DNA of 64,000 nucleotides, taken from NCBI RefSeq assembly GCF_002776525.5, contig NC_045436.1:157788666-157852665 (forward strand), in the 5' to 3' direction. Both the position numbers and the translations under genes were made by a program. Positions 1-12,401 of this stretch are shown piece by piece. How positions within the stretch are numbered: the first letter of the stretch is position 1; every line of letters starts with the position of its first letter. The stretch comes from Piliocolobus tephrosceles (lineage: Eukaryota; Chordata; Mammalia; Primates; Cercopithecidae). A model generated the notes under the pieces. The model made no database searches. It was not told where the DNA came from and saw only the letters and a program-made list of their open reading frames with translations.

Positions 1-654
1 TGATGGGGATGGCATTGAATCTATACCTTGGGCAGTATGGCCATTTTTACGATATTGATTCTTCCTATCCATGAGCATGGTATGTTCTTCCATTTGTTTG
101 TGTTCTCTTTTATTTCATGAGCAGTGGTCTGTAGTTCTCCTTGAAGAGGTCCTTTACATCCCTTGTAAGTTGGATTCCTAGGTATTTTATTCTCTTTGAA
201 GCAATTGTGCATGGAAGTTCATTCCTGATTTGGCTCTCTGCTTGTCTGTTCCTGGTGTATAAGAATGCTTGTGATTTTTGCACATTAATTTTGTATCCTG
301 AGACTTTGCTGAAGTTTATCAGCTTAAGGAGATTTTGGGCTGAGACAATGGGGTTTTCTAAATGTACAATCATGTCATCTGCAAACAGGGACAATTTGAG
401 TTCTTCTTTTCCTAACTGAATACCCTTTTTTTCTTTCTCTTGCCTGATTGCCCTAGCCAGAACTTCCAACACTATGTTGAATAGGAGTAGTAAGAGAGGG
501 CATCCCTATCTTGTGCCAGTTTTCAAAGGGATTTTTTCCAGTTTTTGCCCATTCAGTATGATATTGGCTGTGGGTTTGTCATAAATAGCTCTTATTATTT
601 TGAGATACGTTCTATCAATACCGAATTTATTCAGCGTTTTTAGTATGAAGGGCC
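1..654 (-). mobile_element. L1 (L1PA-like) ORF2 fragment, antisense
   Basis: The reverse complement reads as LINE-1 ORF2 reverse transcriptase. An uninterrupted 120-residue stretch at 472-110 contains the RT catalytic motif SLFADD in its usual context, followed by a thumb-like segment. A further 63-residue L1 frame lies at 212-21. The element enters from the left edge of the window, so its 3' end is outside. Its right end stops where an Alu begins and L1 does not resume beyond that Alu, so the 5' truncation point is at or hidden by the Alu. The open stretch suggests a fairly young L1 (L1PA or late L1PB), but a complete ORF2 cannot be judged from this piece. Confidence 0.9.
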
Positions 655-961
655 TTTTTTTTTTTTTTTTTTTTTTTTTGAGACAGAGTCTCGCTCTGTT
701 ACCCAGGCTGGAGTGTGGTGGTGCTGTCTCTGCTCACTGCAACCTCTGCCTCCCGGGTTCACATCATTGTCCTGCCTCAGCCTCCCAAGTAGCTGGGACT
801 ACAGGCACCCGCCACCATGCCTGGCTAATTTTTTGTACTTTTTTGTAGAGATGGGGTTTCACCATATTTTGTGAGGGTTGTCTCGATCTCCTGACCTCGT
901 GATCCTCCCACCTTGGCCTCCCAAAGTGCTGGGATTATAAGCGTGAGCCACCACGCCTGGC
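655..961 (-). mobile_element. Alu element, antisense, full length
   Basis: A run of 25 T (655-679) is followed by the reverse complement of a dimeric Alu, from the GAGACAGAGTCTCGCTCTG right-arm end to GAGCCACCACGCCTGGC at the Alu 5' end. Features look like AluY/AluSc (the CCTGACCTCGTGATCC segment). No clear target-site duplication joins the two sides: L1 lies to the left and Tigger-like sequence to the right. The Alu therefore sits on, or caused, a junction between two repeats. Confidence 0.95.
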
Positions 962-1371
962 TGCTGGTCCACTTTTATGTGAATTTTCTTCTGCTTCTGC
1001 CCACCCTGCACTGGCAAGACCAACCTGTCCTTTTCCCAACCCTCCTCAGCCTATTCATATGGAGACAAAGAGGATGAAGACATGTATAATGATCCACTTC
1101 CCCTTAACAAATAGTAAATATATTCTTTCTTTCTTATGATTTTCTTAGTAACACTTTCTTCTCTCTAGCTTACTGTATTGTAAGAATACAGCATATAACA
1201 CATGTAACATACAAAATATGTGTTAATTGATTGTTTGTGTTATGGATACGGCTTCTGGTCAACAGTAGGCTGTTTGTGGTTATGCTTTTTGGAACTCAAA
1301 AGTTATATGCAGATTTTCAACTTCACAAAGGGTCAGCAGGACTAAACCACACATTGTTCAAGGTTCAACTG
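962..1371 (-). mobile_element. Tigger2-like DNA transposon, internally deleted
   Basis: The right end carries the terminal inverted repeat read antisense (TTCAAGGTTCAACTG) followed by a TA, as expected for a pogo/Tigger element inserted at TA. The interior matches the recalled Tigger2 non-coding region, including the AATATGTGTTAATTGATTG and TAGTAACACTTTCTTC blocks. No transposase frame is present. The left terminal repeat is missing, lost at the Alu junction. Confidence 0.75.
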
Positions 1372-4300
1372 TATTAACTAAACTGTTTTATATTAAAAGA
1401 TTCAGAAAATAAAGCTTGTCAAATAAAGTCTCAGTGATTTCATTTTATCTTGTCAATCTTATTCTAACAGTACCAAGCAGACAACATTTTTTGACATTTT
1501 TTCTCACTGTTTTCCTAACAATATTATGTACAGAATGAAGCATAATATTAAGCTTTATCTGGCTTTCAAAGGGTTCCCCAATCTGATCCAACCAGTTCCA
1601 CAACCCTCACTTATTTTTTTTTTTTTTTCATTTATTTGACTTCACTGGAACCACTCCCTCTTAGTCATAGATAAGGCTCTATGCAGGTGACCCCAATCTC
1701 TCCACTCCATGACAATGCTGTGTACTTAAAACATAATATTATAAATTCTATTTGTCAAGACATTTCTGTCAGCATTTGCAACCTTTGTAAAACAAAATCA
1801 AAGTTATTCAATTCAAACATTACATAATTCCATCAATCCACTCCCCAAAATAAAACAATTAGCTTTGTAGCTATTACAATTTGCTATTCTTTTCAAAATA
1901 TGTTCCAGAAGAAAATTTTAAAAAATAATGAAAATCACATATTTTAGTAAAGTGTAATCTATTAAGAACTTATTTTATAATAAAACCTGCATTTTAGATG
2001 AATGTGTGGTATCTGCATTTTAACCTTTTCAAGTATGATTAGTTTTTACTATCATCAGTGTAACATTTCAGCACTGGTGAAAAAAGAAGGGACTCATTAT
2101 TCTAAAGACAATATGCTATTTTTTAATAAGTTCATTAGACATTTGGAAATAGGTTAAAGTAATAAGTAGGATGTTCATTATTGTTTAATCATCCTAATTA
2201 TTTGAATATTTTTTGGTACAGCTCTATCAATACACTTATTAAAACCTTCATTTACTTTTCTCATCGTTCCATTTCTGTATGCTCATGGAAAAGTTCTTAT
2301 TAAAACCAATTTGTTTTGTGCACTGACAATCATGTTGAAAAGTCAGCAGGAAATATAAATCATCCAATTATTCCTATTGAGGAAACAGCATGAAAGTGTT
2401 GATAGATTTAGACTGATGATTTGTGCAGCTTTGCATCACTGTGCAGTCTAAGGGCCTTTGATGACTTGATTCAGATTTGAATCTGCTGTTCTTCCCTTTG
2501 TTCTGTAGGAGATTATTTATTCCTACACACTCCAGAATGTACAGGATGATGGGCAAAAAATACAGGAGGAAAAATGAAGATAAATTACGGTGTGGGACTT
2601 CTAGTGGAAAGCATCTGTTGTTGAAACAGATGAGATTTATCAATCTGGAGTAATTATCAATGTCTTTTAAAAATAAGTGTCAACCCAACCACTTCCTGTG
2701 TCAGAATTTTCCCTAATCAGATTTATTAGTGATGTTAGAGTACGCAAAATAATGATTATCTCCCAAATTGAAACAGCCAGAAACGAAAAACCATACCTCT
2801 CCACCCTCTGACACAGACATCAGGGGAAAAACTGCTCATTAAAAATCTGGTATAATGGATAAAAATTGGTGTTGTTCTCTGAAAGTTAAAAACTCAATGT
2901 GGTACACAACTTAGAGACTTTTAATAAAGCACTGTTGAAACCAGCACAGCTGTTGCTTTGAAATGCAACATTATTTTCTGTGTTGTCTTAATGTTAGTCT
3001 TTGATAATGAATAAAGAAAACAGCCAATTTAAAACTCAGGGATGTCCTTCGAGAACAGAAAAAGTTGATTGGCACACTGAGAGCAAATTAGAGGAAAGTA
3101 AATGCCATTGTAACACTCCAGATGGTTTAGAGAACTTTCTCAATAGATCTGTGTAATTCCCACTGGGAATAGGGGCTAAGTTGGCCCAAAACTTTGCCAA
3201 AGGAACTGGGCACACATTTACTTCTTAAAAACATTATATTCTATGTTCTAGTTGTATTCAAAGCTTTTGAATGCAGAAGAAAGATTTTATTCACTAACTA
3301 AATTCTGTATATAGGATAACAGAGTCAAACTGTGGTATAGATCTTACTTGTATATTGGCACATAGGCTGTCCATAGACTCAGACAAAAGAACCCCACTCT
3401 GGCCCTATTTTAGCCATGCTCCTACTTACCACGCAGTTAGCATGCCATGGAACCAAGGGTCCTTGCTCTCTCAGAACCTCTATGCACCCTCCGCCCCCAT
3501 CACCACCACCTTTCTTGTTCTAAATGCCCAGGATCTTGCATGTGTGGTCTAAATAGCCTTAAACCTCCTTCCAGTAATTCAATGGGCATTATCTCAAGCT
3601 CCCTTCTCCTAAGGGCACATCATGAAGGTGGTAGCCACATGGAAAGCAAGAGTGGCCAAGGGATGGTTGTTTCTCTGAGGTTGTGACAGAAACGTGGAAT
3701 GTGGGCCGAAGTGTGTAACTGCAGAAATTGGAAGTAGGAAGAGAAGACAGGTGGCATCTTAAGTCAGGAGGTGCAAACCAGCTGTCCTTGCATCACCATT
3801 TCTAAGTGGCGATCTGTCTACACTTGTGCCCAGTTTCAAGACTTCTATTCACATATTTGTCAGAGTAAAAAGATAAAACATAGTTTTAATAACTAATCTT
3901 GATTTAAACGTTAAAAAATTCCAACTTATGTTATGTGGACCCCAGGTATTCTCTAGGCCTCACAGAGGTTAATACACCTCCATTGTAAAGACGATTTTCT
4001 TCATGATTAATAGGGTCATTTAAGTTGAATCTTTATTTTTAAACATGGAGATTTTTATTTTTTTCTACTAAGCAATATTAACATTTCTGGAGGTGAATTG
4101 TGTCAGGAAACTTTGCCAAAGAATCCATCACTTTGTCCCCTCGCAGTGCTTAATGTTTTCTTCTCTCTGATATATCCCTGTCTCACGCACAGGTTCTTTA
4201 TCAACTAAGGAATGAGTACGTCTTGATAACTTGTCTAGGTCTGGTCTTCATTATTTTAGTTCTCTAAAATAAAAGAAGAAGGAGGAAGAAAAGGAGGGGA

Positions 4301-4565
4301 AAACACAAGGAAAGGAAAAGGAGGAAGGGCAAGAGAAGAAAAAGTGAAAGAAGCAGTTATCTCTGTAATGACATGAACAACTACTTCTGTCTACTTCTAG
4401 CTCAAACTGCTAATATATCACATTAATAACAACCATATATTAAACCTTCAACTAGATGTCTCTGCTTGGATGTATCAGTGTTATTGTAACACATATATTT
4501 ATTTGTTGAGTAGTTAGTACATTCAGGACTCTGGGCTACATCCTACAGAGATGAGTGAAAAATAA
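1372..4565. other. Unassigned AT-rich DNA
   Basis: About 3.2 kb without a repeat or gene that I can name. Reading frames are short and show no recognisable protein motif. A purine-rich (GA) low-complexity patch lies at 4267-4352. Highly decayed repeats could be hidden here. Confidence 0.5.
4267..4352 (+). repeat. GA-rich low-complexity tract
   Basis: Almost pure purine, made of degenerate GAAGGA and AAAG units, just upstream of the full-length L1. Purine tracts of this kind often derive from decayed A-rich tails, but no parent element is visible. Confidence 0.75.
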
Positions 4566-5696
4566 TATGTATGGGGTGAGTGAAAAGATGGCAGATAGGA
4601 GGCAGGACTAGCTTGCAGCTCTTGCTCAGATGGACAGAGCAGCATGTGGAGACTCACAACATGAACTTTTGCTCCAAGAACTACCTCAGGAACATACCAG
4701 GAAAGCCAAGAGAATCCACAGACCCTTTGAAGGAATTAGGCTCCCTGAAACACCAAAAAACTGTGAGTTGGCTTGCTTTCTCAATGTACTCAGGCCTTGT
4801 CACTGACTGACTAGAAATAGATTCAGTACTGTTGAGACAAGGGGCACGGTGGGAGTGAGACTGGCCTTTAAGACTGTGGGCTGCGTGGGAGCAAGGTAAG
4901 ACCTGTGACTGTAGCTTTCTCCCACTTCCCTGGTGACCTGTATGACTCAGCAGAGGCAGCAATACTGCCCCTGGGAATATAACTCCATTGGACTGGGAAC
5001 CACACCCCCATCTCCCACAGGAGCTGCAGCAAGCCCCACTCAAAAAGAGGCTGAGCTCAGGCATGCCTATCCCAGCTCCCATCTGGTGGTCTTTCTCTAC
5101 CCACCCTGGTAGCTGAAGACAAGGGTTGTAACCTCTTGAGAGTTCTATGGCCCTGTCCACTGCATGAGAAACCTGAATACTTAACCAGGTTTCCCTTGGG
5201 CAAATTTGCATCTTCCTTATAGGACCACAGCTGATGCGCTCTTTAAAGCGCCACCTCCTGACTGAGGCGAACCAACACAAAACCAGCACGTTAAACAAAA
5301 ACACAATCAAGGACCCTCACAGAGTCCACTTCACTCCTCTGCTACCTCCATGGGAGCCAGTGCTGGTATCCACGGCTGCAAGACCTGAAGATGGATCACA
5401 TCATAGGACTCTTTGCAGACACTCCCCAGTACCAGCTTGGAGCCTGGTAGCTCCACTGGGTGGCTAGACCCAGAAAGATAAATACAATCTCTACAGTTTG
5501 GCTTCCAGGGAGCCCCATTCCTAGAGGAAGGGGGAGAATATCACATGAAGGGAACACCACATGTGACAAAAGAATCTGAACAGGAGCCCTTGAATCCTAG
5601 ATCTTCCCTCAGACATAGTCTACCCAAATAAGAAAGAACCAGAAAAACAATTCTTGTAGTGTGCCAAAACAAGGTTATCATACCAACCCACCAACA
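4566..5696 (+). promoter_or_regulatory. L1 5' UTR with former internal promoter
   Basis: About 1.1 kb of leader precedes the ORF1 start, consistent with a complete L1 5' UTR, where the RNA polymerase II internal promoter resides in this family. It holds chance frames on both strands, the longest about 209 codons antisense at 5310-4681. These resemble no known protein and are typical of L1 leaders. Present promoter activity is unlikely given the divergence. Confidence 0.75.
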
Positions 5697-6705
5697 ATGG
5701 ATCCAAACAAAGGAGGAATCCCTGAATTGTCAGAAAAAGAACTCAGAAGGTCAATACATAAGCTAATCAAGGAGGCATCTGAGAAAGGCGAAGTCCAACT
5801 TGAAGAAATCAAAAACTGACACAGGACGTGAAAGAGAAATTCTTCAGTGAAATAGATACCATAAACAAAAAAACAGTCACAACTCTGGAAATCAAGGACT
5901 CACTAAGATAATTGCAAAATGCACTGCAAGTCTCATCAGTAGAATCAAACAAACAGAGGAAAAAACTTCAGAGCTCAAAGACAAGGCTTTCACATTAACC
6001 CAATCCAGAAAAGACAAAAAATAAAAATAAAACAATGTGAACAAAGCCTCCAAGAAGTTTGGGATTATGTTAAACGACCAAACCTAAGAAAAATTGGAGT
6101 TCCTGAGAAAGAAGATTAATCTAAAAGTTTGGAAAACATATTTTAGGGAATAATTGAGGAAAACTTCCCTGGCCTTGTTAGAGATCTAGGCATTCAAATA
6201 CAAGAAGCTCGAAGAATGCCTGAGAAATTCATCACAAAAAGATCATTGCCTAGGCACATAATCATCAGGTTACCTAAAGTCAAGACGAAGGAAAGAATCA
6301 TAAGAGCTGTGAGGCAGAAGCATTAGGTTATCTATGAAAGAAAACCTATCAGATTAACAGCAGATGTCTCAGCATAAATCCTTCAAACTAGAAAAGATTG
6401 GGTCCTATTTTTAGCCTCCTTAAACAAAACAATTATCAGCCAATAATTTTTGTATCCAGCAGAACTAAGCTTCATAAATGAAGGAAAGATACACTCTTTT
6501 CCAGACAAACAAATGCTAAGAGAATCTGCCACTACCAAGCCAGCACTATGAGAGCTGCTAAAAGGAGCTCTAATTCTTGAAACAAATCCTAAAGATACAA
6601 CAAAATAGAACCTCCTTAAGACATAAATCTCAATGGACCTATATAGCAATAACACAATGAAATTGTTTTTAAAAAAAGCGAGGTATTTAGGCAACAAATA
6701 GCATG
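5697..6705 (+). pseudogene. L1 ORF1 pseudogene (RNA-binding chaperone)
   Basis: An ATG at 5697 opens a frame that includes PELSEKELRRSIHKLIKEAS, like the N-terminal half of primate ORF1p, and ends at a stop after about 40 codons (KN*, around 5819). Downstream DNA continues to match ORF1, including the IGVPE-type block near 6080-6110 and the region preceding ORF2, but with frame breaks. ORF1p forms trimers that coat L1 RNA in the cytoplasm; this copy could not make it. The short inter-ORF spacer cannot be defined exactly because both boundaries are decayed. Confidence 0.75.
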
Positions 6706-8988
6706 ATGAATAGAATAATACCTCACATCTCAATACTAACATTGAATGTAAATGGCCTAAATGTTTCACTTAAAAGATACAGAATGGCAAAATGGATAAG
6801 AATTCACCAAAACACTGTCTTCAGGAGACTCACCTAACACACAAGGACTCACACATACTTAAGGTAAATGAGTGGATAAAGGTATTCCATGCAAATAGAC
6901 ACCAAAAGTGAGCAGGAGTAGCTATTTGTCTATCAGACACAACAAACTTTAAAGCAGCAGCAGTTTAAAAAGACAAAGAGGAATATTATATAAGGATAAA
7001 ATGACTAACAGAAAAATTCTACAATCTAAATATATATGCACCTAATACTGGAGTTCTAAAATTTATAAAACAGTTGTTACTGGACCTAAGAAATGAGATA
7101 GATGGCAACACAATAATATTTGGGGACTTTAATACTCCACTGACTGCACTAGACAGGCCATCAAGATAGAAAGTCAATAAAGAAACAATGGACTTAAACT
7201 ATGCCCCTCAACAAATAGACTTAGCAGATATTTACAGAACATTCTACCCAACAACTGCAGATTATACATTCTGTTCATCAGCACATAGGACATCCTCCAA
7301 GATAGACTTTTTGATAAGCTGCAAAACAAGTCTCAGTAAATTCAAGAAAATCGAAATTATGTCAAATATCCTCTCAGACCACAGCAGAATAAAACTGGAA
7401 ATCAGCTCCAAAAGGGACCCTGAAAACCATGCAAATACATGGAAATTAAATAACCTGCTCCTGAATGATCACTGGGGCAACAAGGAAATCAAGATGAAAT
7501 TTTAAAAATTCCTTGAACTGAATGATAATAGTGACACAACCTATGAAAAGCTCTGGGATTCAGCAAAAGTGGAGCTAAGAGGGAAATTCATAGCATAAAA
7601 TGCCTACATCGAAAAGTCTGAAAGAGCACAGACAATGTCAGGTCACAACTCGCGGAACTCCAGAAACAAGAACAGTCCAAACCCAAACTCAGTAGAAGAA
7701 AAGAAATAACAAAGACCTAAACACAACTAAATGGAATTGAAATAAACAAATAAAAAAGATAAGTGAAACAAAAGGCTGGTTCTTTGCAAAGATAAATAAA
7801 ATCGATAGAACAATAGCAAGATTAACTAAGGGAAAAAGAAGAGAAGATCCAGATAAACCCATTTACAAATGAAATGGGTGATATTACAATGAATACCACA
7901 GAAATACAAGAGTATTCAAGGCTACTGTAAACAACTTTACATGTATAAACCAGAAAATCTAGAGGAGATGGATAAATTCCTGGAAATACAAAACCCTCCT
8001 AGATTAATCCAGGAAGATATAGAACTTCTAAGCAGACTAATAACAAACAGTGAGATTGAAATGGTAATACAAAAAATTGCCAATGAAATAATGTCCAGGA
8101 CTAGAAAGATTCACAGCTGAATTCTATCCACCATTCAAAGAATTGTCACCAATCCTATTGACACTATTCCAAAAGACAGCAAAAGAGGGAATCCTTGTTA
8201 AACCATTCTGTGAAGCCAGTATCACCCTAGTACCAAAACCAGGGAAGGACATAACAAAAGAAAGCTACAGACCAATATCTCTGATGAAGGTAGATGTAAA
8301 AATCCTCAACAACATGCTAGTGAAAAGAATCCAATAGCATATCAAAGACAGTCCAGCATGATCAAGTGGGTTTCATACCAGGGATGAAGGGATGGTTTAA
8401 CATACACAAGTCAATAAATGTGATACACCATATAAACAGAATTAAAACTAAAAATCACATTATCATCTCAATAAATACAGAAAAGGCGTTCGACAAAATC
8501 CAGCATCCCTTTATGATTAAAACCCTCAGCAAAATCAGCATAGAAGAAATATACCTTAAGGGAATAAAAGCCATCTATGACAAACCCACTGCCAACAATA
8601 TACTGAATGGTGAAAAATTGAAAGCTTTCCCCCTGAGAACTGGAACAAGTCAAGGATGCCTTCTTTCACCACTTCTATTCAACATAGTACTAGAAGTCCT
8701 AGCCAGAGAAATCAGACAAGAGAAAGAAAGAAAGAGCATCCAAAGCATTAGAGAGGAAGTTACACTGTCACTGTTTGCTAATTATATAATTATACACATT
8801 AAAAAACCCTAAAGACTCATCAGAAAAGGTACTAGAACTGATAAATGAATTCAGCAAAGTTTCAGGATGCAAAACTAATGTACATAAGTCAGTAGTTCTG
8901 CTGTACATCAACAGCGACCAAACTGAGAATCAAGTCAATAAATCAACCCCTTTCACAATAGCTGCAAAAAAAAAAAAAAAAAAAAAAA

Positions 8989-9088
8989 NNNNNNNNNNNN
9001 NNNNNNNNNNNNNNNNNNNNNNNNNNNNNNNNNNNNNNNNNNNNNNNNNNNNNNNNNNNNNNNNNNNNNNNNNNNNNNNNNNNNNNNN
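8989..9088. other. Assembly gap (100 N)
   Basis: Exactly 100 N, a conventional placeholder for a gap of unknown size. It is flanked by 23 A on the left and an A-run leading into an Alu right arm on the right. Frames that cross it are artefacts. Confidence 0.99.
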
Positions 9089-9259
9089 AAAAAAAAAATT
9101 AGCCAGGCGAGATGGCGGGCGCCTGTAGTCCCAGCTACTTGGGAGGCTGAGGCAGGAGAATGGCGTGAACCCGGGAGGCGGAGCCTGCAGTGAGCCGAGA
9201 GCGCGCCACTGCACTCCAGCCTGGGTGACAGATCGAGACTCCGTCTCAAAAAAAAAAAA
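9089..9259 (+). mobile_element. AluY right half, 5' part lost in gap
   Basis: A sense Alu from the middle A-rich linker through the right monomer to an A-tail of 12. It has AluY features (GAATGGCGTGAACCCGGGAG) and GGCGAGATGGCGGGCGCC, close to an Old World monkey AluYR variant. L1 ORF2 resumes immediately after the tail at 9260, so the Alu inserted into the L1. Its left monomer must lie in the unresolved gap. Confidence 0.95.
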
Positions 9260-10393
9260 TTCATGTGGAACCAAAGAAGAGCCCAGATAGCCATAGCAAG
9301 ACTAAGCAAAAGGAACAAATCTGGAGACATCACATTGCCCAACTTCAAACTATACAGTAAATCCACAGTCACCCAAACAGCACAATACAGGCATAAAAAT
9401 AGGTACATAAACCAATGGAACAGAATAGAGAACCCCAAAATAAAGCCACATACGTACAGCTAGCTGATCTTCAACAAGGCAAACAAAAACATAAAGTGGA
9501 GGAAGGACACCCTATTCAGAAAATGGTGATGGGATAATTGGCTAGCCACATGTAGGAGAATGAAACTGGATCTTCATCTCTCACCTTATACAAAAATCAA
9601 CCCAAGGTGGATCAAATACTTAAATCTAAGACCTGAAACCATGAAGATTCTAGAAAATAACATTGAAAAAATCCTTCTAGACATTGGCTTAGGCAAAGAC
9701 TTCATGATCAAGAACCCAAAGCAAGTGCAACCAAAACAAAGATAAATATATGGGAGTTAATTAAACTAAAAAGCTTTTGCACAGTAAAAGAAATAATCAG
9801 CAGAGTTAACAGACAACCTACAGAGTAGGAGAAACTCTTCACAATCTATACATTTGACAAAGGACTAATATTCAGAATCTACAATGAACTCAAATCAGGA
9901 AGAAAAGGCAATCAATCCCATCAAAAATTAGTCTAAGTACATGAAGAGACAATTCTCAAAAGAAGATACACAAATGGCCAACAAGAACATGGAAATATGT
10001 TCAACATCACTAATTATCAGGGAAATGCAAATCAAAACCACAATGCGATACCACCTCACCCATAATCAAAAAATTTTAAAAAAATAGATGTGTTGATGTG
10101 GTGAAAAGGGAACACTTTTATGCTGTTGGTGAAAATGTAAACTAGTACGATCACTGTGGAAAACAGGGTATGGAGATTCCTATAATAATTTAAAAACGAT
10201 CTACCTTTTGATCCAGCAATCTTACTACTAGGTATCTACCAAGAGGGAAATAAGTCATTATACAAAAAAAGACACTTGCCATGCATGTTTATAGCAGCAC
10301 GATTTGCTATTGCAAAAATATGGAACCAGCCCAAATGCCCATCAATCAACGAGTGGATAAAGATATATATATGTTATATATATACAGTTTATA

Positions 10394-10427
<34 letters not shown>

Positions 10428-10777
10428 CACACACCATGGAATACTGCTCAGCCATAAAAAGGAATGTAATAATGGCAGTCACAGCAACCAAGATGGAATT
10501 GGAGACTATTGCTCTAAGCGAAGTAACTTAGGAATGGAAAACCAAACATCACATGTTCTCACTCATAAGTAGGAGCTAAGTTATGAGGAGCAAAGGCATA
10601 AAAATGATACATTGGAATCATTCCCTAAGGGGAAAGGGTGGGGGGTGGTGAGGGGTAAAAGATTATACATTGGGTACAGTGTACACTGTTTGGGTGATGG
10701 ATGCACCAAAATTTTAGAAGTCACCACTAAAGTACTTGTTCATGTAAGTAAATACCACCTGCTTCCCAGAAACCTAT

Positions 10778-10808
10778 ACACACACACACACACACACACA
10801 TATATATG
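10778..10808 (+). repeat. (CA)n(TA)n microsatellite at L1 3' end
   Basis: About 12 CA units followed by TATATATG, grown from the A-rich end of the L1PB-like element. Confidence 0.95.
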
Positions 10809-11087
10809 CTTTAAACATTTACAGCAAGTGATTTCATCCACTTCTTTATTTCATGACAACTCTCATCAACTTTCCTATTTTTGTTTTATAAGCCCAATAT
10901 ATGATCCTTCTTCTTCCCTTACATTTATTCCAAACAAATGCTAAAGCCTATTCATTTTGCACTTATTTTAAACATTAGTGCATTTTTCTTCCTCTTTATC
11001 CAAAATGCTACCTTAACAACATGGTGATTAAAATTGCATACTATTTCTTCCTGTATATGTAATCAATATGCTGATTAACAGTTTTTA

Positions 11088-12401
11088 CTTTTGGGTTGTA
11101 CATTTAAGTCTGAGTTAATTTTTATATGTGATGAAAGGAAGGGTCATTTAAATCTTCTGCACATTACTAGCCAGTTATCTCAAAGCACCATTTAGTGAAT
11201 AGGAAATCCTTTTCCTATTGCTTGTTTTTGTCAGGTTTGTTGAAGATCAGATAGTGATCTACATCGTTACTGTAACCATTTAGCACAGTTTGAAGCTGAT
11301 TAGCATGATGCCTCCAGTTTTGTTCTTTTTGCTTAGTATTGCCTTGGCTATTTGAGCTCTTTTTTGGTTCCATATTAATTTTAAAACAGTTTTTTTTTTT
11401 TCTAGTTCAGTGAAGAATGTCGATGGTAGTTTAAAAATAATAGCATTGAATCTATAATTTTCTTTGAGCAGTATGGCCATTATAACAATACGGATTCTCT
11501 CTATCCATGAGCCATTCAGGACATAGGCATGGAAAAAGATTTCATCATGAAGATGCCAACAGCAATTGCAACAAAAGCATCCCCATTAAAAAGCGTGCAG
11601 TGAATATGCACAGACATTTCTTAAGAGGAGACCTAAATACAGCCAACAATCATATGAAAAAAAGCTCAACATCACTGATTGTTAGGGAAATGCAAATCAA
11701 AACCATCATGAGATAATATCTCTCAGAAGTCAAAATGGCTATTGAAAAGTCAAAAAATGACAAATGCTGGTGAGGTTGTGGAGATAAAGGAACAATTATA
11801 CACTGTTGATAGAGTGTAAATTAGTTCAACCATTTGAAAGTGTGATGATTCCTCAAAGACCTGAAGACAGAAGTACCATTCAATACAGCAATCCCATTAC
11901 TGGGTATATACCTGAAGGAATATAAATTGTTATATTATAAAGACACATGTACCCATATGTTCATTGCAGCACTATTCACACTAGCAAAGACATAGAATCA
12001 ACCTAAATGTCCACCAATGATAGGCTGGATAAAGAAAATGTGGTACATATACACGGTGGAATACTATGCAGCCATAAAAAAGAACAAGGTTATGTCATTT
12101 GCAGGGACATGGATGGAGCTGGAGGCCATTATCCTTTGCAAACTAATGCAGGGACAGAAAACCAAATACCATATGTTCTCACTTATAAGTGGGAGATAAA
12201 TGATGAAAACACATGAACACAGAGAGGGGAACAATACACACTGGGATATTTTGGAGAATGGGATGAGGGAGAGGATTAGGTAAAATAACTCATGAGTACT
12301 AGGTCTAATTCCTCAGTGATGAAATAATCTGTACAACAAATCCCCATGATGAAAGTTTACTTATGTAATGAACCTGCACATGTAGCCCTGAACTTAAAAA
12401 A
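11088..12401 (+). mobile_element. 5'-inverted (twin-primed) L1, L1MA-like 3' end
   Basis: 11088-11509 is antisense L1 ORF2 (the AGCCAGTTATC...TTTGTCAGGTTTGTTGAAGATC region through TCTCTCTATCCATGAG). At 11510 it switches to sense with CCATTCAGGACATAGGCATGG and runs to the 3' UTR and a short A-tail (CCTGAACTTAAAAAAAGT) near 12401. The two segments are nearly contiguous in L1 order, the classic signature of twin priming during target-primed reverse transcription. The sense part has an additional deletion of roughly 190 nt near 11580. Confidence 0.88.

Larger units (their letters stand above)
6706..10600 (+). pseudogene. L1 ORF2 pseudogene (endonuclease and reverse transcriptase)
   Basis: ORF2 begins near 6706 with SILTLNVNGLN, keeping the endonuclease NxNGL motif, and hits a stop after about 44 codons. 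The endonuclease C-terminal part is open at 7188-7505 and keeps an SDHSRIKLEI motif. The RT domain is open at 8366-8812 with EKAFDKIQ and GTSQGCLLSPLLFNIVLEV, but the catalytic FADD has become FANY (about 8776-8787) and the motif A Asp is Asn, so the enzyme is dead even apart from the stops. About 270 nt of RT/thumb sequence is missing across the gap and AluY. C-terminal sequence resumes at 9260 and runs to about 10600. Confidence 0.85.
4566..10800 (+). mobile_element. Near full-length L1 (L1PB-like), inactive
   Basis: A sense-strand LINE-1 with all parts in order: 5' UTR (about 4566-5696), ORF1 remnant from 5697, ORF2 remnant from 6706, a short 3' UTR, and an A/CA-rich end near 10778-10800. 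The 5' leader (GGCAGATAGGAGGCAGGACT, then a GCTCAGATGGAC block) and the 3' end (ACCACTAAAGTACTTGTTC, then an AGAAACCTA end) fit the L1PB class from memory. It is broken by many stops, by an AluY in ORF2 and by a 100-N gap. A (TG)n(TA)n expansion lies in ORF2 at 10393-10434. No convincing target-site duplication was found. Confidence 0.9.

Noticed and set aside
4681..5310. 209-codon antisense frame, the longest in the window without N residues
   Set aside because: It lies entirely in the L1 5' UTR, has no recognisable domain and is opposite the L1 transcript. It is consistent with a chance frame in a GC-richer leader.
8930..9438. Antisense reading frames of 114 and 161 codons crossing the N gap
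   Set aside because: They are made of Alu antisense translation plus X residues from the 100 N and L1 sequence. They are not a gene.
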